Shown here: positions 9,576-20,579 of the stretch, in pieces
How the letters are laid out: the number at the start of each line of letters is the position of its first letter
Position numbering within the stretch: position 1 is the stretch's first letter
NCBI GenBank assembly: GCA_023525975.1
Contig: CM042042.1
Span: 4,285,501 to 4,349,500 of the forward strand
Direction of reading: 5' to 3'
DNA from: Smallanthus sonchifolius
Lineage: Eukaryota; Streptophyta; Magnoliopsida; Asterales; Asteraceae
Length of the DNA: 64,000 nucleotides
The notes under the pieces: model-generated
Seen by the model: only the letters and a program-made list of their open reading frames with translations
The model's database searches: none
What the model was told of the DNA's origin: nothing
Translations under genes and position numbers: made by a program

Positions 9576-9926
9576 GTCTGTGATGTATGTCTCTGCTGAT
9601 GACTTGTATATGTATTAAAAAATTATCGTGTTATTGCTCATCACTTAACAAACTTGAAAGAGAGTATGGTGTTTTGTCTGTCACAAAAGTCAATGTCTGA
9701 CTGCCAATCACATGCTGCCAAGTGGCAGCCTGCTATTCATTCTATTTTATAACTGCATGATCTTATTTTGTATGTGTGTAGCACACAATCTATATATACA
9801 ATTGAGTGTACCTGGTTTTGTGACAGGTTAGCAGCACCTGACTCACCTGGCACCGGTTCGAAAATTGGCAGAGAGTTTTAAGTATTTTTTTACTTTGTTT
9901 TTCTCTCTTATTTTTACGTTTTTTAT

Positions 9927-10797
9927 GCCCCGTTTGGTTCGAGGAATTCGTCGGAATTAAAATTGGAATTTGATTGAATTCCATAAAAAAATGTGTTTGA
10001 TTGGCACATAATGGAATTGGAATTTAAAAATTTTTCATCATTCATTGAAATTCAAAATCCTTCACTAATTTGATGAAATTTAAACATTTCAACGGAATGT
10101 TGGACAATTACCAAAGTTACTCTCTATGTTTTCTTTCACTTCTTCTTCTATACATCTTATCTTATGAAATAAAATATCAAATTTCTTAACGATTTTCCTT
10201 TAATCGAAGTTGAAGCCATAAACCATTTTCATGGCATCGGTTTTCTTCGCATTGAAGGTTCTGAACCATAAAACCGATTGTTGCGGATTGACGGAGGAGT
10301 GCACGCCGGCCTACATAGATACTGTTCGACAAAGGTATGACGGTAACCGGATGTGCGGCTTGTGTGGACAGGCGGTGGAAGATGAAATTTTAAGGAGCGA
10401 AAGGCTCATCACCCAATCCGTCTGTTCGTTTAATCGCCGCCATGAGACAAATTCTCCGGCTAGGTCTTGAATCTCCGAGATCCATGCCAAACAGTCCGTC
10501 AAAGGGTGGGCATGCGGCTCAGTCGATCCGAGGCTTGCTTGTATCACCACTCTAATTGCGCTTGATTCCAAAAAATTAATTATCAAAGGATAGATGATCA
10601 TCCATTAATTTGGGAAGGGGGATGGGTTTTGATAAAGGGTACGTAAGTAATTTAACTTTTTAAACATTCTAATTCCTTTCTCAAGTTTACTAACCAAACA
10701 TCATATTAATTTTCAAGGGATTTCATTCAAATTCCAATTTCAAATTAAATTCTAATTCTAATTCCTTCACAAAACATTATGCGAACCAAACGTGCCC
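9927..10797. mobile_element. Tourist/hAT-like element carrying a captured DUF1677 gene fragment (copy A)
   Basis: The ends are GCCCCGTTTGGTTCG and, on the other strand, GGGCACGTTTGGTTCG, with long subterminal AATTGGAATTT / AAATTCCAATTT inverted stretches. The middle (about 10200-10560) is unrelated GC-richer DNA coding for part of a plant DUF1677 protein. The same arrangement is at 55518-56388, so capture preceded the segmental duplication. Target duplication could not be fixed. Confidence 0.75.
10231..10555 (+). pseudogene. DUF1677 family gene fragment (copy A)
   Basis: The frame from ATG 10231 contains CCGLTEECTPAYI, then VRQRYDG, MCGLCGQAVEDEI and a Cys about 20 residues later. This is the cysteine-rich core of the plant-specific DUF1677 family (function unknown). 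The original N-terminus is missing. After CSFNRR the frame is lost, and the family's C-terminal part continues in another frame from ATG 10442 (MRQILRLGLESPRSMPNSPS) to the stop at 10553-10555. The frameshift is shared with copy B (55822-56146), so it is old. In copy B the Arg before MCGLC is Trp, as in typical family members. The fragment lies between transposon ends, which indicates transduplication. Confidence 0.8.
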
Positions 10798-11082
10798 TTA
10801 TATTCTTTTAACTTCTTTCTTTTATTTACCTAAATCATTTTCAGTTTTTTATGGTTTTATTTTTTCATTAAACTAGTTTTTCATCAGCACTATGCGACGG
10901 GAGTCTAATCTTTACCAGTTCGGATGGTTTGTGGACATAAAACTTAAGTCGAAACGCATACTCACTATAGTATACGATACAAAAAAATCTATTTTGAATA
11001 CACCTATATTTTTAATGAAATTTATATCGGAACGTTGATAAAAAAACAAAAGAAAGTCATGCATTCCATTCTTTGATATCTA
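10798..11082. other. Intervening DNA with Helitron-family-like sequence
   Basis: The stretch 10985-11050 (TTTTGAATACACC ... ATATCGGAACGTTGATAAA) resembles segments near 29145-29215 and 63890-63950, the latter inside a Helitron that ends in the window. It is probably an old internal piece of that family. Nothing coding is seen. Confidence 0.5.
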
Positions 11083-11439
11083 TCTCTATACTATATAATA
11101 AATAAAAGATTTTATATGATACGTGTCACCTCCATATTCATTTTTATTATTTTTTTCCCGTCACTCTGTCTTATTAAATACACTTACATATTTTAATAAT
11201 AATATATATTTTTAAAGAGAATACAAATTGTACTAATAAAACACATTTCCTTTATTATAAGAAACTTTAAAATCTTATTATGTAACTTTTATTTTCAATT
11301 AAATAGTAAATGAAAATCAAATAACATTAAATCGTAATTAACGTACTTTTATGAATATATATACATAAATATTTAAAAATTTTATGTATGTATTTATTTA
11401 TATTTTTCACCCCGTGTATAAACACGGGTTCTAAGCTAG
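11083..11439 (+). mobile_element. Small non-autonomous Helitron (copy A)
   Basis: It starts TCTCTATACTATATAATAA after an A and ends with the hairpin CCCGTGTATAAACACGGG, a 7-bp spacer and CTAG followed by T. These are the 5' TC, 3' hairpin-CTRR and A|T target features of Helitrons. There is no coding capacity. The copy at 56675-57031 is nearly identical but has a mismatch in the hairpin. Confidence 0.85.
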
Positions 11440-11889
11440 TAAATTAATGAACGAAAGTTATTACAAGGGGTAAAAATAAAAAAAACAAAAAGTAATAAAA
11501 AACAAAAAGTAATTGAATTTCTACTTGTCGCCTCACTTATTAGTGAGGATACTACTCTTTAAACAGTTATATAATATTTTTTTAGTTCATTAAATAGTTT
11601 TTTAAATGTCGCAAACATTTGTTACAATAACGTGGTTTCTTCATAATTTCGAATATACTGTTGCGTCGTTGTTATGTTTATCTACGTTTTGATCTGCATT
11701 ACGTTTAAAGTGGTCATTTTTTCAGCGGTTTAGCACGCCGTAACAACACACTAGTTCGCAACCGTGTTTTGACGTGATTTTTTTTATTTCAATTCTACGC
11801 CCCAACGGTCTTAATACTATTTAAAAATAAATAACAATAAAAATCTTATCCGTACATAATATTATAATATTGGGTTACAATTATTCTTA
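11440..11889. other. AT-rich spacer
   Basis: Nothing coding is seen. The equivalent in copy B (57032-57520) has an extra segment of roughly 40 bp near 57060-57110. Confidence 0.4.
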
Positions 11890-12489
11890 GGCTGAGGGGA
11901 CTGGTGGCGTGAAAGTGGCGTGGGAGCTGAGGTGGCGGCGTGGAGAGCGTGGAACACCACGCCCGCCTGGCGTGGTCCACGACCGTGGGTATCTCCACGA
12001 CGTGAAGAGGAGAAATCTAGCCGTTTGAAAAGGTGGAGCCGTTACCAACGGCTATTTTTTTTTTTCAAATTTAGGCGTGGTCCACGGCCGTGGTTCACGA
12101 GCGTGGGTATCTCCACGGCGTGGAGAGGAGAAATCTAGCCGTTTGAAAAGGAGGAGCCGTTACCAACGGCTATTTTTTTTTCAAATTTAAAAATTCTATA
12201 TATACCCATATTATAAACCATAAAATTTTAAATGTTACGTTTTTTTATTATTTTAATGTAATGTTTTTGTTCTTTTTAAATGTAATGTTTTTTAATTTTA
12301 ATGTTATTTTTTTTTATTTAAATTGTTATAGAAAATTAATAAAATTTGAAAAAGAAAATGACGTGTTAGTGTGGAAATGTGAAACCATTTACCATTTCCC
12401 TTTGATGTAAAGAATGTGAAAAAACTGTTAAATATGATGTGGCGATAACGTGGAGGAGCGTGGAAATTTGGAACAACTCCTTCTCAGCC
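11890..12489. mobile_element. GC-rich inverted-repeat element with two internal tandem units (copy A)
   Basis: The ends GGCTGAGGGGACTGG and, on the other strand, GGCTGAGAAGGAGTTG are inverted repeats. The left part has two units of roughly 110 bp (CACGNCGTG-rich with GCCGTTACCAACGGC hairpins, near 11975-12055 and 12070-12172). A PIF/Harbinger-like origin is possible (TTA on the left flank, TTT on the right) but unproven. Copy B is 57521-58132. No gene: the 72-codon frame at 11920-12138 follows the tandem units. Confidence 0.6.
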
Positions 12490-12639
12490 TTTTTAATAAA
12501 GCCACGTCACCGACAGGTGGCGTCACAAGTTTTTTAAGTGTACGGTGGAGCACGTGCGGCCAGTTGTTCCCACAAGCATTTACGAATGACGTTGTATGAA
12601 CAAGACACGTAGGCCTCACGCGTATAAACGGATGCAATG

Positions 12640-14190
12640 CAAACCTATTTATATTATATTCCCCTCTTTATTCCCTTTTCTTCTGTTCCGCATCCCCAAT
12701 CTCTCAACAGCCGTACTCCTTCATCATCTCCGAGCCCTAAACCTCCAATTCACCATCTCAATTTCAAATTAGGGTTTCTCCTCTCACTCCGGCCGTTCAA
12801 CGATCTTCGATTTGGCAACTTACACCACCAGCACCGTCTATATCCACGTCATCAACAAAGTTCGAGAAGAATTCATCACATCTTCCAAATCCATCAAAAC
12901 CCAAAGAAGAAGAACCACCGCAAGTCCCCTAGCTTTCGACCTCAAAGAAACTAATTTCTTGTATTTCGTTTACTGTAATCTTCAATTTTTCTTAGATTAT
13001 GATGGAGACATGGCGGAAACGACAAAAAAGGAGCCGCTCAATCGTCACCTCCGGTGACTTTCCGTAAGAGTTCCTGCTTTAATTCCACTATGGATACTAA
13101 TCAGGATATGTTGTTCACTGAATTCTTTTTATAAAACCCTAGAGATTTTGGTTCTGATTGATGATTATCTTTAATCGTAGTCATGGTTCTTGTAATCTTT
13201 GCATTCTTTATGGTTTTATGTTCTTTGTTATTCTGGATTTTGATTTGTCAGATCTAATTTTATGCTTTATGCCCTAGATTTTCTGTGATTAATGATTGTG
13301 TTATTCTTGATCAATGTTCATACTTCTATTTTATAAAATCTTAATAATTTTGTTATCTCAGAGGAGAGATAGCTACAGTTTTCCCAATTTTGACCTAAAT
13401 TCATGAGTTTTTGTGTGGTTTGGTTCGGTGTTTTAGAACTAGAGATGGTTATTTTAACTCGATTTTCGTTCCTTCTATGCTGCAAAATAATGAGATTATT
13501 TACTTATAAATGCTGATGATTATAGAATACAATTGCTTCCTTCGGAGGTGAAAGGTAAGGATATCACCGAATTGATGGCAGCAGGAAGGGACTTTGGGGG
13601 GAAGAGGAAGGAATTGGTAGTTCCAAAAGAAGGATTTGATGACCAACAGAAGCTATCAAGAACTGTATTTGTTGGTAATCTGCCATTGAAGGTCAAGAAG
13701 AAGGCAAAGTTGAGAGAATTTAACCAATTTAGAGAAATAGAATCCATTAGAATTCGATATATCCCTTCATTGGTGCGAGTGTTCTTGAATATGTTTGAAT
13801 TTACATCAACTTGGATCATATAAAATTTGATTTCATTTATATAAACTGTTTTTCACAGGACAAAACTCCGAGGAAGGGTGCTATAATCAAGAAACAAATT
13901 AATGATGCTGTTGACAGGTTATATAAATGTGTAGAACAGATTTCTTATCATGGTTTGCTAAGTAAATTTAAAGTATTTATAACATATTATGATACCATTT
14001 GAGTTTCTTCTAGATCTTACAAAGCAAAATTGTATATGCAACGGGTCGAGGGTGGAAAGATTGCAAGTTGGTTACAAATTTTATATTTTGGGGTGAAAAT
14101 TATTTGATTTATTTGGTGAATGCAGGATTAATGCATACATTGTTTTTAAGACAGAGGATGCTGCCCAAGCTTCTTTGTCACATGACATTT
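12640..14190 (+). pseudogene. TFIIA-L / RBM34 chimeric gene remnant (copy A)
   Basis: A pyrimidine-rich leader (12640-12811) leads into a reading frame that encodes STVYIHVINKVREEF, the N-terminus of the large TFIIA subunit with a few residues lost. Its start codon is TTG here (ATG in copy B). After an intron-like stretch there are three exons of an RBM34/Nop12-type nucleolar RNA-binding protein: 13526-13773 (SRTVFVGNLPLKVKKKA, the RNP2 part of RRM1), 13859-13918 (DKTPRKGAIIKKQINDAVDR) and 14126-14190 (NAYIVFKTEDAAQASLSHD). Acceptor AG and donor GT sites flank these exons. The rest of both genes is missing. The two parents act in different processes (Pol II initiation, ribosome biogenesis), so this is a fusion of captured fragments. 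Whether it is transcribed is unknown. Confidence 0.8.
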
Positions 14191-14376
14191 GCAAGTTGCT
14201 TTCTTAAAAGTCTTAATGCTTTATTTTGATTTTCGATGTTATTAGTTTAAATTTTATTGGTGTTTATAATATCTCAATTTGTGACCGTTGTAACTATTTG
14301 CACAAAACATTTTAGTGATTAAAAATAACTTGAAAATAGAGAATGTTTGTTTCAAGGAGTACTTGTATATATAATA

Positions 14377-14700
14377 CTAGCTTTAAACCCGTGTGTTACA
14401 CAGTGTAAACTTTAATATTAGACTGATGAATATAATTTATAAATGTGTAAATATATCTTTGTGTACAACGTTGGATGCTTTATTTGTATTTGTTCCATCT
14501 CTATCTAAGATTGAAAGTTTTAACTCGTCTATAATTTTAACTCTAGAAAGTGGCACACACTACCCATGGGTGAAAATCGGTTGCCACAAGAAGAAACAAA
14601 CCCTTAATAATGAACTATCATCACCTATACTTGTTACCACTTTGAAGATAAACAAAATTAAAACTCATCTAAAACCGAATCATGAAAAAAAATCTTGATT
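14377..14700 (-). mobile_element. Helitron 3' end with RepHel C-terminal remnant
   Basis: On the minus strand the helicase C-terminus is readable at about 14580-14440 (LSRVKIIDELK, then ILDRDG and SNVVHKDIF), matching the end of PIF1-type Helitron helicases. An in-frame stop replaces the residue after FTHG. Further along, the imperfect hairpin CACTGTGTAACACACGGG, a spacer and CTAG|T (14377-14380) form the element's 3' terminus. A second remnant of the same protein is at 28268-28410. Confidence 0.75.
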
Positions 14701-15205
14701 CAGGAAATGTTCATAATGATAGGTTCAACCCGTTAAAAATGATACAAGTTTGAATATGAAACTGAGATCAAAAAAGTTAATTTGAGGGTGAGATTAATCT
14801 CTTAATCTTTTTGGTGAAATTGGACAGAATTCATCTACAAAGGTTGACATAACAGTGATATATTTCAACTAATACTTCTAATATATGGAATCCTTGTTAA
14901 AGATTGAGAAAGTTTAGTCATCTATAATAACAAATAAAAATAAAAATCAAATCCCTCTTGCACAATAAACATTTTCATCCATTTCAGTTCGAATAAACAT
15001 CATATACAAATCATCAAGAACATCAAACAAAAAAAGCTTGTTTTTTGCATGTATTTGATTTATCATGTAGTATAAAATATATATTTTTTTTCAAAAAGAT
15101 TATTCCATCTTTAATCATATGTAATATACATTTTTTATCTTTTATTTGATTTTTATTAATAAAATATTATGTTTTTCTTTATTTAAATGAAAATTAAAAA
15201 ATAAA
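14701..15205. other. AT-rich non-coding DNA
   Basis: Probably the interior of the decayed Helitron to its left. No gene and no terminal repeats were recognised. Confidence 0.35.
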
Positions 15206-15428
15206 CATTTAATTATCACACCACCACAATCTCACGGGTATACCCCTTGCCAAGTGATGGGTGGTGTGAATGAGGGTAGTAACGTGACGCCACGCGGCGT
15301 GCACTTTATTATCACACCACACCCCAATCATATAGGTATACCCATGCTCTTAATAGTTCATTCAGCCTCTATGTTGAACCATTAAGAGCTCTTAATGGTT
15401 CAGCTCTTAATGAACCAAACAACCCCTA
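15206..15428. mobile_element. MITE remnants
   Basis: Two pieces. 15215-15340 has CACACCACC / GGTGGTGTG inverted stretches and GGGTATACC motifs. 15350-15428 has an internal hairpin (TTAAGAGCTCTTAA) and ends AATGAACCAAACAACCCCTA, a common right end of plant MITEs. Left ends were not located. Confidence 0.5.
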
Positions 15429-16009
15429 AATAGATATGAAGTTATAGAAGGACAAAATAAGGAACACATATGTTAGGAATGGAAGGTTAAAACATATAAA
15501 TAGAAAATAGTTGCCAAATATCCCACTAAGATATGCCTGAAATCCATCTCAAATTTGTCATGATTCATGAAGTTGCAGCAGAAATGGTGGCTCTGCTACA
15601 TGACCTAAGAGTCTAGGACACACATAAGCACACTCATAATGGCAGCCTTCTGTTATGTTTGAAAAAAAAAGTAGGATTTCTACAGAACAGAGTGGCAACC
15701 TGATCTTCCATTCCTAACACACACCAAGCCCATCACTAGAGTACCAAAGAAGGCTGAAATAGGTTCTCTGGTGCAAAATCCAGTAGAAACCTTGGCCATA
15801 TATCTATGGTGTAAATTTCTGAATCCTTAGCATTCTGGTTCAGAAAACAAGAGAAAAAGAATAAAAATCGAACAAGAATAGATGACGGCATCCGTGTTTT
15901 TATTCACAAAGGAACGCATAAGAACGGTTCAAAATAAATTATGCATCTCCAAAATCCGGACAAATAATCCTATAAAAAGATTTTACTACCTTATTTTGTT
16001 GTTTATTAA
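15429..16009. other. Conserved 3' flank of family gene 2
   Basis: This stretch is a diverged copy of about 48600-49560 downstream of gene 4, for example ATAGTTGCCAAA-type and TCTGAATCCTTAGCA segments. No convincing open frame. Confidence 0.55.
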
Positions 16010-16257
16010 CCGTGTTAAACAGGCCAGGTCTTGTCGTGTGGTGGCATTTGTGTTACTGAACATGTTATATTTAATCGTGTTAGACAAGTCATGTTCTTGT
16101 AACCCGTTTATTAACAGGGTCCGTGTTCATGTTTGGGTAATTGACATGTTTTATGAAACGGGTCTTGTTCTTGTTTGGTACCCGTGTTAATCCCGTCGTG
16201 TTGTGTCATGTCGTGTCTGACTTGTTTAACACGACTAGACACGTTTTGCCAGCCCTA
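16010..16257. mobile_element. hAT-like insertion in the gene 2 flank
   Basis: The right end reads ACACGTTTTGCCAGCCCTA, a frequent hAT terminus. The interior repeats CGTGTTA-type words. The orthologous flank at 49560-49585 lacks it: TTTTACTACCTT continues directly into a TCAGGAGAGG segment. The left end is degenerate. Confidence 0.6.
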
Positions 16258-16705
16258 CCTTGAGCGTCAGGAGAGGTATAGGATGCATCACTATGGAGAA
16301 ATGAAGTAAAAGTTCTAAGCACACTATTTTCTATGAAAACAAGTGCTATTTTACTTGGAACAAAGAGTATAGCAACAGATCATTCAAAGAAACAATCTGG
16401 ATGCATGGTTTGTACCAATTAAGCACAACTACTCTATTGACTATTAACTAACTTTTGTATTTTGAGTTAGCAACTCAAGTCTCAAACCACATTCTCTAGC
16501 CATACACATCATTAGCAGATTAAACAGATACAAATGAGCATTTAATAGAAACTCAAACCACAAACTTCAGCCATCATCATGTAATATATACTTGACAGTA
16601 AAGAATACACCTTCTTATATAAACAACACAGGAACCTAATTACATCATCTTGCAAGCATTAAAAATATAACAAATATGCTAAAGCGTAATTATATGTTGC
16701 AAGCA

Positions 16706-17164
16706 TTAAAAATATAACAAACATGATAAAGATGTCACCAAAATGCATAAGGAACATATTTTCCCCAGTCGAGCAATAACGGCGAAAACAGAAGTGCGAC
16801 GCAGACCTGCAGCAGAAACGATAAGTTCAAGTGCGCAAGCCAACCCAAACATCAGGACACTGATAATCGAGAACCTGACGTGGTGAGGGTGAGTTATAAA
16901 GGGGAACTCAGGCTGGCCCTGCGCCTTGATCCCTGCGAAAGCAAGGAGAACGGTGATGATAAAGTTGAGTGCAGAATTCGGCATGACTATACGTTCTTCC
17001 ACAAATGCTACCAGCGGGTAATAGCGAGCCCAGAGGTCGCGTATTGCTGTTGCTGCAAGAGTAAGAACGCGGCAGACGCATTTGAGGAAGTTCAAAAGGG
17101 CGTCGGTGAAGAATGTTGGTGGGTGGGTAACCGGAATAGCAATGTTGGTGGTGGACGGAATCAT
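16706..17164 (-). CDS. Small three-hydrophobic-segment membrane protein, copy 2 (intact)
   Basis: 152 residues in one exon from ATG 17164 to the stop at 16706. The N-terminal 15 residues are polar. Residues about 17-40 form an amphipathic helix (FFTDALLNFLKCVCRVLTL). Then come RDLWARYYPLVAFVEERIVM and P, a hydrophobic segment (about 66-83), the loop GQPEFPFITHP, a second hydrophobic segment (about 99-118) and a third reaching the very C-terminus (...CILVTSLSCLLYF). The protein is almost identical to copy 7 (63091-63534). I do not recognise the family. Three hydrophobic stretches, no signal peptide and no catalytic motif suggest a small integral membrane protein. Conservation across seven copies, with coding preserved in four, argues that it is a real gene. 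Confidence 0.75.
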   Translation of the reverse strand: MIPSTTNIAIPVTHPPTFFTDALLNFLKCVCRVLTLAATAIRDLWARYYPLVAFVEERIVMPNSALNFIITVLLAFAGIKAQGQPEFPFITHPHHVRFSIISVLMFGLACALELIVSAAGLRRTSVFAVIARLGKICSLCILVTSLSCLLYF

Positions 17165-19590
17165 CCTTAAATGGAAGAGAAAAATATTTGAGTTAACTTG
17201 TTTCTTATCATGACCTCTTTAAATATTTTCTCTTCTTCTTTTGAGTGGCAACAAGTTGCAAATATTATAATTAAAACAATTAATAAACAATTAACATATT
17301 CTAGCGGGAAAGTGAGGGGCTTTGATTTGAGGCCACTCATTTGATATTCTACCGGGGAAGTGAATAAGTTTGATGAAAAGGTGAATCGCCTTTAGTTAAA
17401 AACTTAAAATAAAATGGAATTTTCATTGAGGTCCAGAAACGACGTGGGAACGAGAAAAAGAGGAAATATCCTCAGTTATTTAATCAATGAAATTTCGAGG
17501 AAAAAATTTGTTTAAGGTGAAGAGAAATGTAACACCTGGATGGCATGGAACAATACAAGCAGTAACGGATGTAGGATTTTTTTCAACAGAGGCCAAAATG
17601 AGTTAGGTTAGAACGGGTCAGATAAAAAGTTACATTAAATTGTAGTAAAAATTAAAACACGATGTCAAAAAACTCCTAAGATTATGGCACGGCTTAGAGT
17701 AATAATATACGAAGTCAAACCTAAAGTATCATTTTCGTCCCTGTAGTTTGGTCATTTTAGGCACTTTCAATCAAAATTTTTTTTTTAGCTTTTCCGTCAC
17801 TGACTTTTCAAAATTTAGCCATTTTTATTCAACTGACTAACTCAGTTAAATTTTTAACGTTAAATCATTTACAAGTTTCGCTGGCTTTACATTTTTTATG
17901 TTGATTATACCATTAAAAGATGCCCACATTAACGAAAAGTTATTGAAGAAACTGATGTGTGTGAACAATATATATTTTTAATAAAGATTTTCACACAAAT
18001 ATAAGTTTTAAAATTGGTTTTCACCTAAACTAGACTACACACACAAAGACAAGTGTACCTGTCGAGTGGTAATATAGAGTTGATAAGAACTGAGTATCAA
18101 TCTGTGGACACGATTTCACTACTTGATCCTTGTGATAATTAAGCCGAGTAAGTTAAAATATATAATTGTTTTGTTTTGAAAGTTTAACTTGAGTGAGAAT
18201 AGTTAGTAACTTAAAACACGTAAATAAAAATGTTTCAAATAACAAGATAAGGAAGGCTATCATCCTAGTTTGGAATCCACTTTACTAATTACGATGAAAC
18301 ATATGAAGGGCAATTTTATAATTATATTAATGTTCGTTTAAGAGATCGAATTATATTCCTGTTACTGTCACTAACTCTATAGCTATTAGGAAAGATATTG
18401 ATGAATATTTTTCATAACATCCACCTAAAGTTAGTTTAAATAGATAAATACCATGTATTCTGTTAACTTATAAAATTCTCTTCATTTTTTGTTTATTTCT
18501 TTCACTTTTTCTTTATTTTGTTCTTCCGGAAGGTTAATGGCCTAAAAATTCAAATATTAACTAATTAAGTAAGGATTCATATAGGTTTACATAAAAAATG
18601 GCCAAAATCAGAAATCAATTGATGTGAAATATATGACTAATTTAGTGCACATCAAGAACCTTATGAGATAATTGATCGGCAAGTGAAGAAGTTAATGTGA
18701 CATCTTTAAAAATTATATTATTCTAGTTTCGTGTAATCTTACTTCGATTTAATGTACGAGCAACATTTTGTCTCATTTTAATTAATATATCAATTTAATC
18801 TCAATTTCTAATAAGTAATTACATTAATATTTTTTAAACAAAGATGGAAATTATTAAATTGATTAGTTATATTTATAAAAGTTTTTAAAAGTTATAAAAA
18901 TTTAAATGTTTATTATCAAAAGGAAAATTTTAATTTGAAAATAATAGGTTTGAACCCTCCTTTTTATATTTGAACCCTCTAAAAACACTTGAACCCCATT
19001 TGAACCCATCCCTTTTCATTCTTGGACCCTGGATATATTCAAGACCGATTTTGACTTTTGGCATCAAATTCAACCAAAATCCATCAAATTCGGGATGTTA
19101 AATCCTTTCCAACTCATTTCTAAGCGTTATCCATCAAGAGGAACGAGTAATTCGTAAATAATTGTTATCTAATTTGATCCTTTGAGCATCAATTTGAAAA
19201 CCCATAACATGGATAATTCAAGCTTCAAAATCCTCGATTTTCGTTCTAAACCCAACTGAATTCGCGTTCATGATGGAGCTAAATCCCCTATAAATACTAC
19301 ATCAATTCTTAGTCGATTTTTACCAAAAACATTCGTCTTTTCCTTCACCTGTTCCGAGCGACGCAAACATACCCTTCCAGACGCAAATCGTTGGAAATAA
19401 AGCTCGAATTCGTGTGATTCCGACTCAAGGTACTCGTTATTTTGTTAATCGCACGTTCCTTTAATACCTTCAACATCAAAATCGAGTTTTAGGGTTTTAG
19501 TTTGATGTCTGGGTTCACAATCTGATGTTTTGGGAAGATGGTGAAGGTTTAATAACGTTTTACTATTTAATTTTCGGACACCTTAAACAA
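17165..19590. other. Non-coding DNA with local repeats
   Basis: 17165-17290 is the 5' flank of gene 2, shared with gene 7. 17400-17530 and 17600-17715 recur near 30025-30140 and 28705-28815 / 29675-29790. 17735-17830 (CGTCCCTGTAGTTTGGTCAT) is a widespread plant repeat type. At 19290 CTATAAATAC precedes a leader-like stretch, possibly an old LTR promoter. No coding region was seen. Confidence 0.5.
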
Positions 19591-19591
19591 A

Positions 19592-19690
19592 TTATGAATT
19601 TGGTCTAGTGGTTAAGGACTTATCACACATAGTAATAACCCCAAGGTCATGGGTTCAAAACCCATTACCTATTTCTTTTTCTGTTTTGGT
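19592..19690 (+). mobile_element. tRNA-derived SINE candidate
   Basis: An A-box-like stretch (TTGGTCTAGTGGTTAAGG) is followed about 45 bp later by a B box (ATGGGTTCAAAACCCAT), which forms a T-arm-like stem. This is the head of a tRNA-derived SINE. A T-rich tail follows. No clear target duplication was found. Confidence 0.55.
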
Positions 19691-19856
19691 TCTTTTTACA
19701 TACACAATTATATAAATACTTATATATTTAGTACTAATGTTAGAATCCGTGTATTACATTGGTTTGAATATAACAATGATGAATTATAAATTTTAATTTC
19801 TTGTTAAAAGAGCATAAAGAATCATTATTAAAAGGAAGAGAATTCAGTATTCTTAC

Positions 19857-20141
19857 AATAAAAAACTTGTTGCCATCTATAAGGTTTTCTACTTTTTCTT
19901 TAGTTTTGATTTCAGGTGATGCATGACCATTTTGTTTCTTCAAGTAAGTAACTATACCATTAGCTCTCGAGGGCCGTTATATCTATATCTTTTCACCTCC
20001 ATTTCTCAAGATCTTGATTATAGGAAATCCCTGTACCTCATATTTCCCTGCACGTTCTTTGTTTTGTTCAGCATCGACATCAACTTTCGCCAAAATAATT
20101 GCAGGTCCATTGCTTGATAAAACATATGCGGCCTTTTCATA
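19857..20141 (-). pseudogene. Protein disulfide isomerase exon remnant
   Basis: The minus-strand translation starts YEKAAYVLSSNGPAI and continues AKVDVDAEQNKERAGKYEVQ then GFPIIKILRNGG, a clear match to the region just after the first CGHC active site of plant PDI. After RNGG the frame shifts (RYNGPRE is read in another frame) and then returns to IVTYLKKQNGHASPEIK. The exon is bounded by an AG acceptor at 20142 and GTAAGA at 19851-19856. The CGHC active site and the rest of the protein are not found. With a frameshift and stops it is a pseudogene exon. PDI catalyses disulfide formation in the ER; this copy cannot. Confidence 0.8.
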
Positions 20142-20329
20142 CTACATATATGAAAAATATATGTAAGGATAACTGTTATAACTCTCTTTAATTTAAAAGA
20201 AAAATATAATGGTATAACAAATGATTATGAAATAAGCAAGATATTTATAGTGACCACACCTATCAATAATAATAGCAGGACGACATACACATGAATTAAC
20301 ATATATAAAATGCAAATCTAATGCCAAAT

Positions 20330-20475
20330 TAGAAAATGTGTGCCTTCTCCAAATGTTGGCTAGGATCAAATTGACCCCTTCAATATGCAAGTAGTTGTGA
20401 TAGCTCAAAAAGAGGTTGACCCTCTAGGAAACCTTCTACATATTGTGCAACTTGAATCTCACCTCCATGCTTATA
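20330..20475 (-). pseudogene. VPS15-like (PI3K regulatory subunit) exon remnant
   Basis: The minus strand reads FLEGQPLFELSQLLAY, a stop, then RGQFDPSQHLEK. This matches the protein-kinase C-lobe of the VPS15/PIK3R4 family, where the equivalent stretch is continuous. The residues upstream (RFYKHGGEIQVAQYVEG) do not fit VPS15 well and may come from a different gene. The stop within the exon and the absence of neighbouring VPS15 exons make it a captured or decayed fragment. VPS15 normally supports the class III PI3-kinase in vesicle trafficking. Confidence 0.65.
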
Positions 20476-20579
20476 AAATCTCTAAACAATAATAGTAAGG
20501 TCAGCAAAACCTTTTTGTGTGCGAGTGTTGTGTAATTTGACTATAATTTAAATAATAGTTCACCGTAACTATCAACTAC

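Larger units (their letters stand above)
5868..14205. repeat. Segmental duplication, copy A (partner at 54225-59845)
   Basis: From 5868 the sequence matches 54225 onward in the same orientation, almost base for base, to about 14205 / 59845. Copy A is longer because of a 2.57-kb Mutator-like insertion (6747-9317) and a 174-bp insertion (9402-9575), both absent in copy B with exact empty sites. Smaller indels also exist, for example around 11470. Shared content: family gene, captured DUF1677 fragment, Helitron, GC-rich inverted-repeat element and TFIIA-L/RBM34 chimera. Confidence 0.95.

Noticed and set aside
12637..12954. 105-codon plus-strand frame as an independent gene
   Set aside because: Covers the untranslated leader and reads the TFIIA-L-like exon in the wrong frame.
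16010..16257. Protein-coding frame 15882-16190
   Set aside because: Lies within the hAT-like insertion and its flank; composition is repetitive GTGTTA words.
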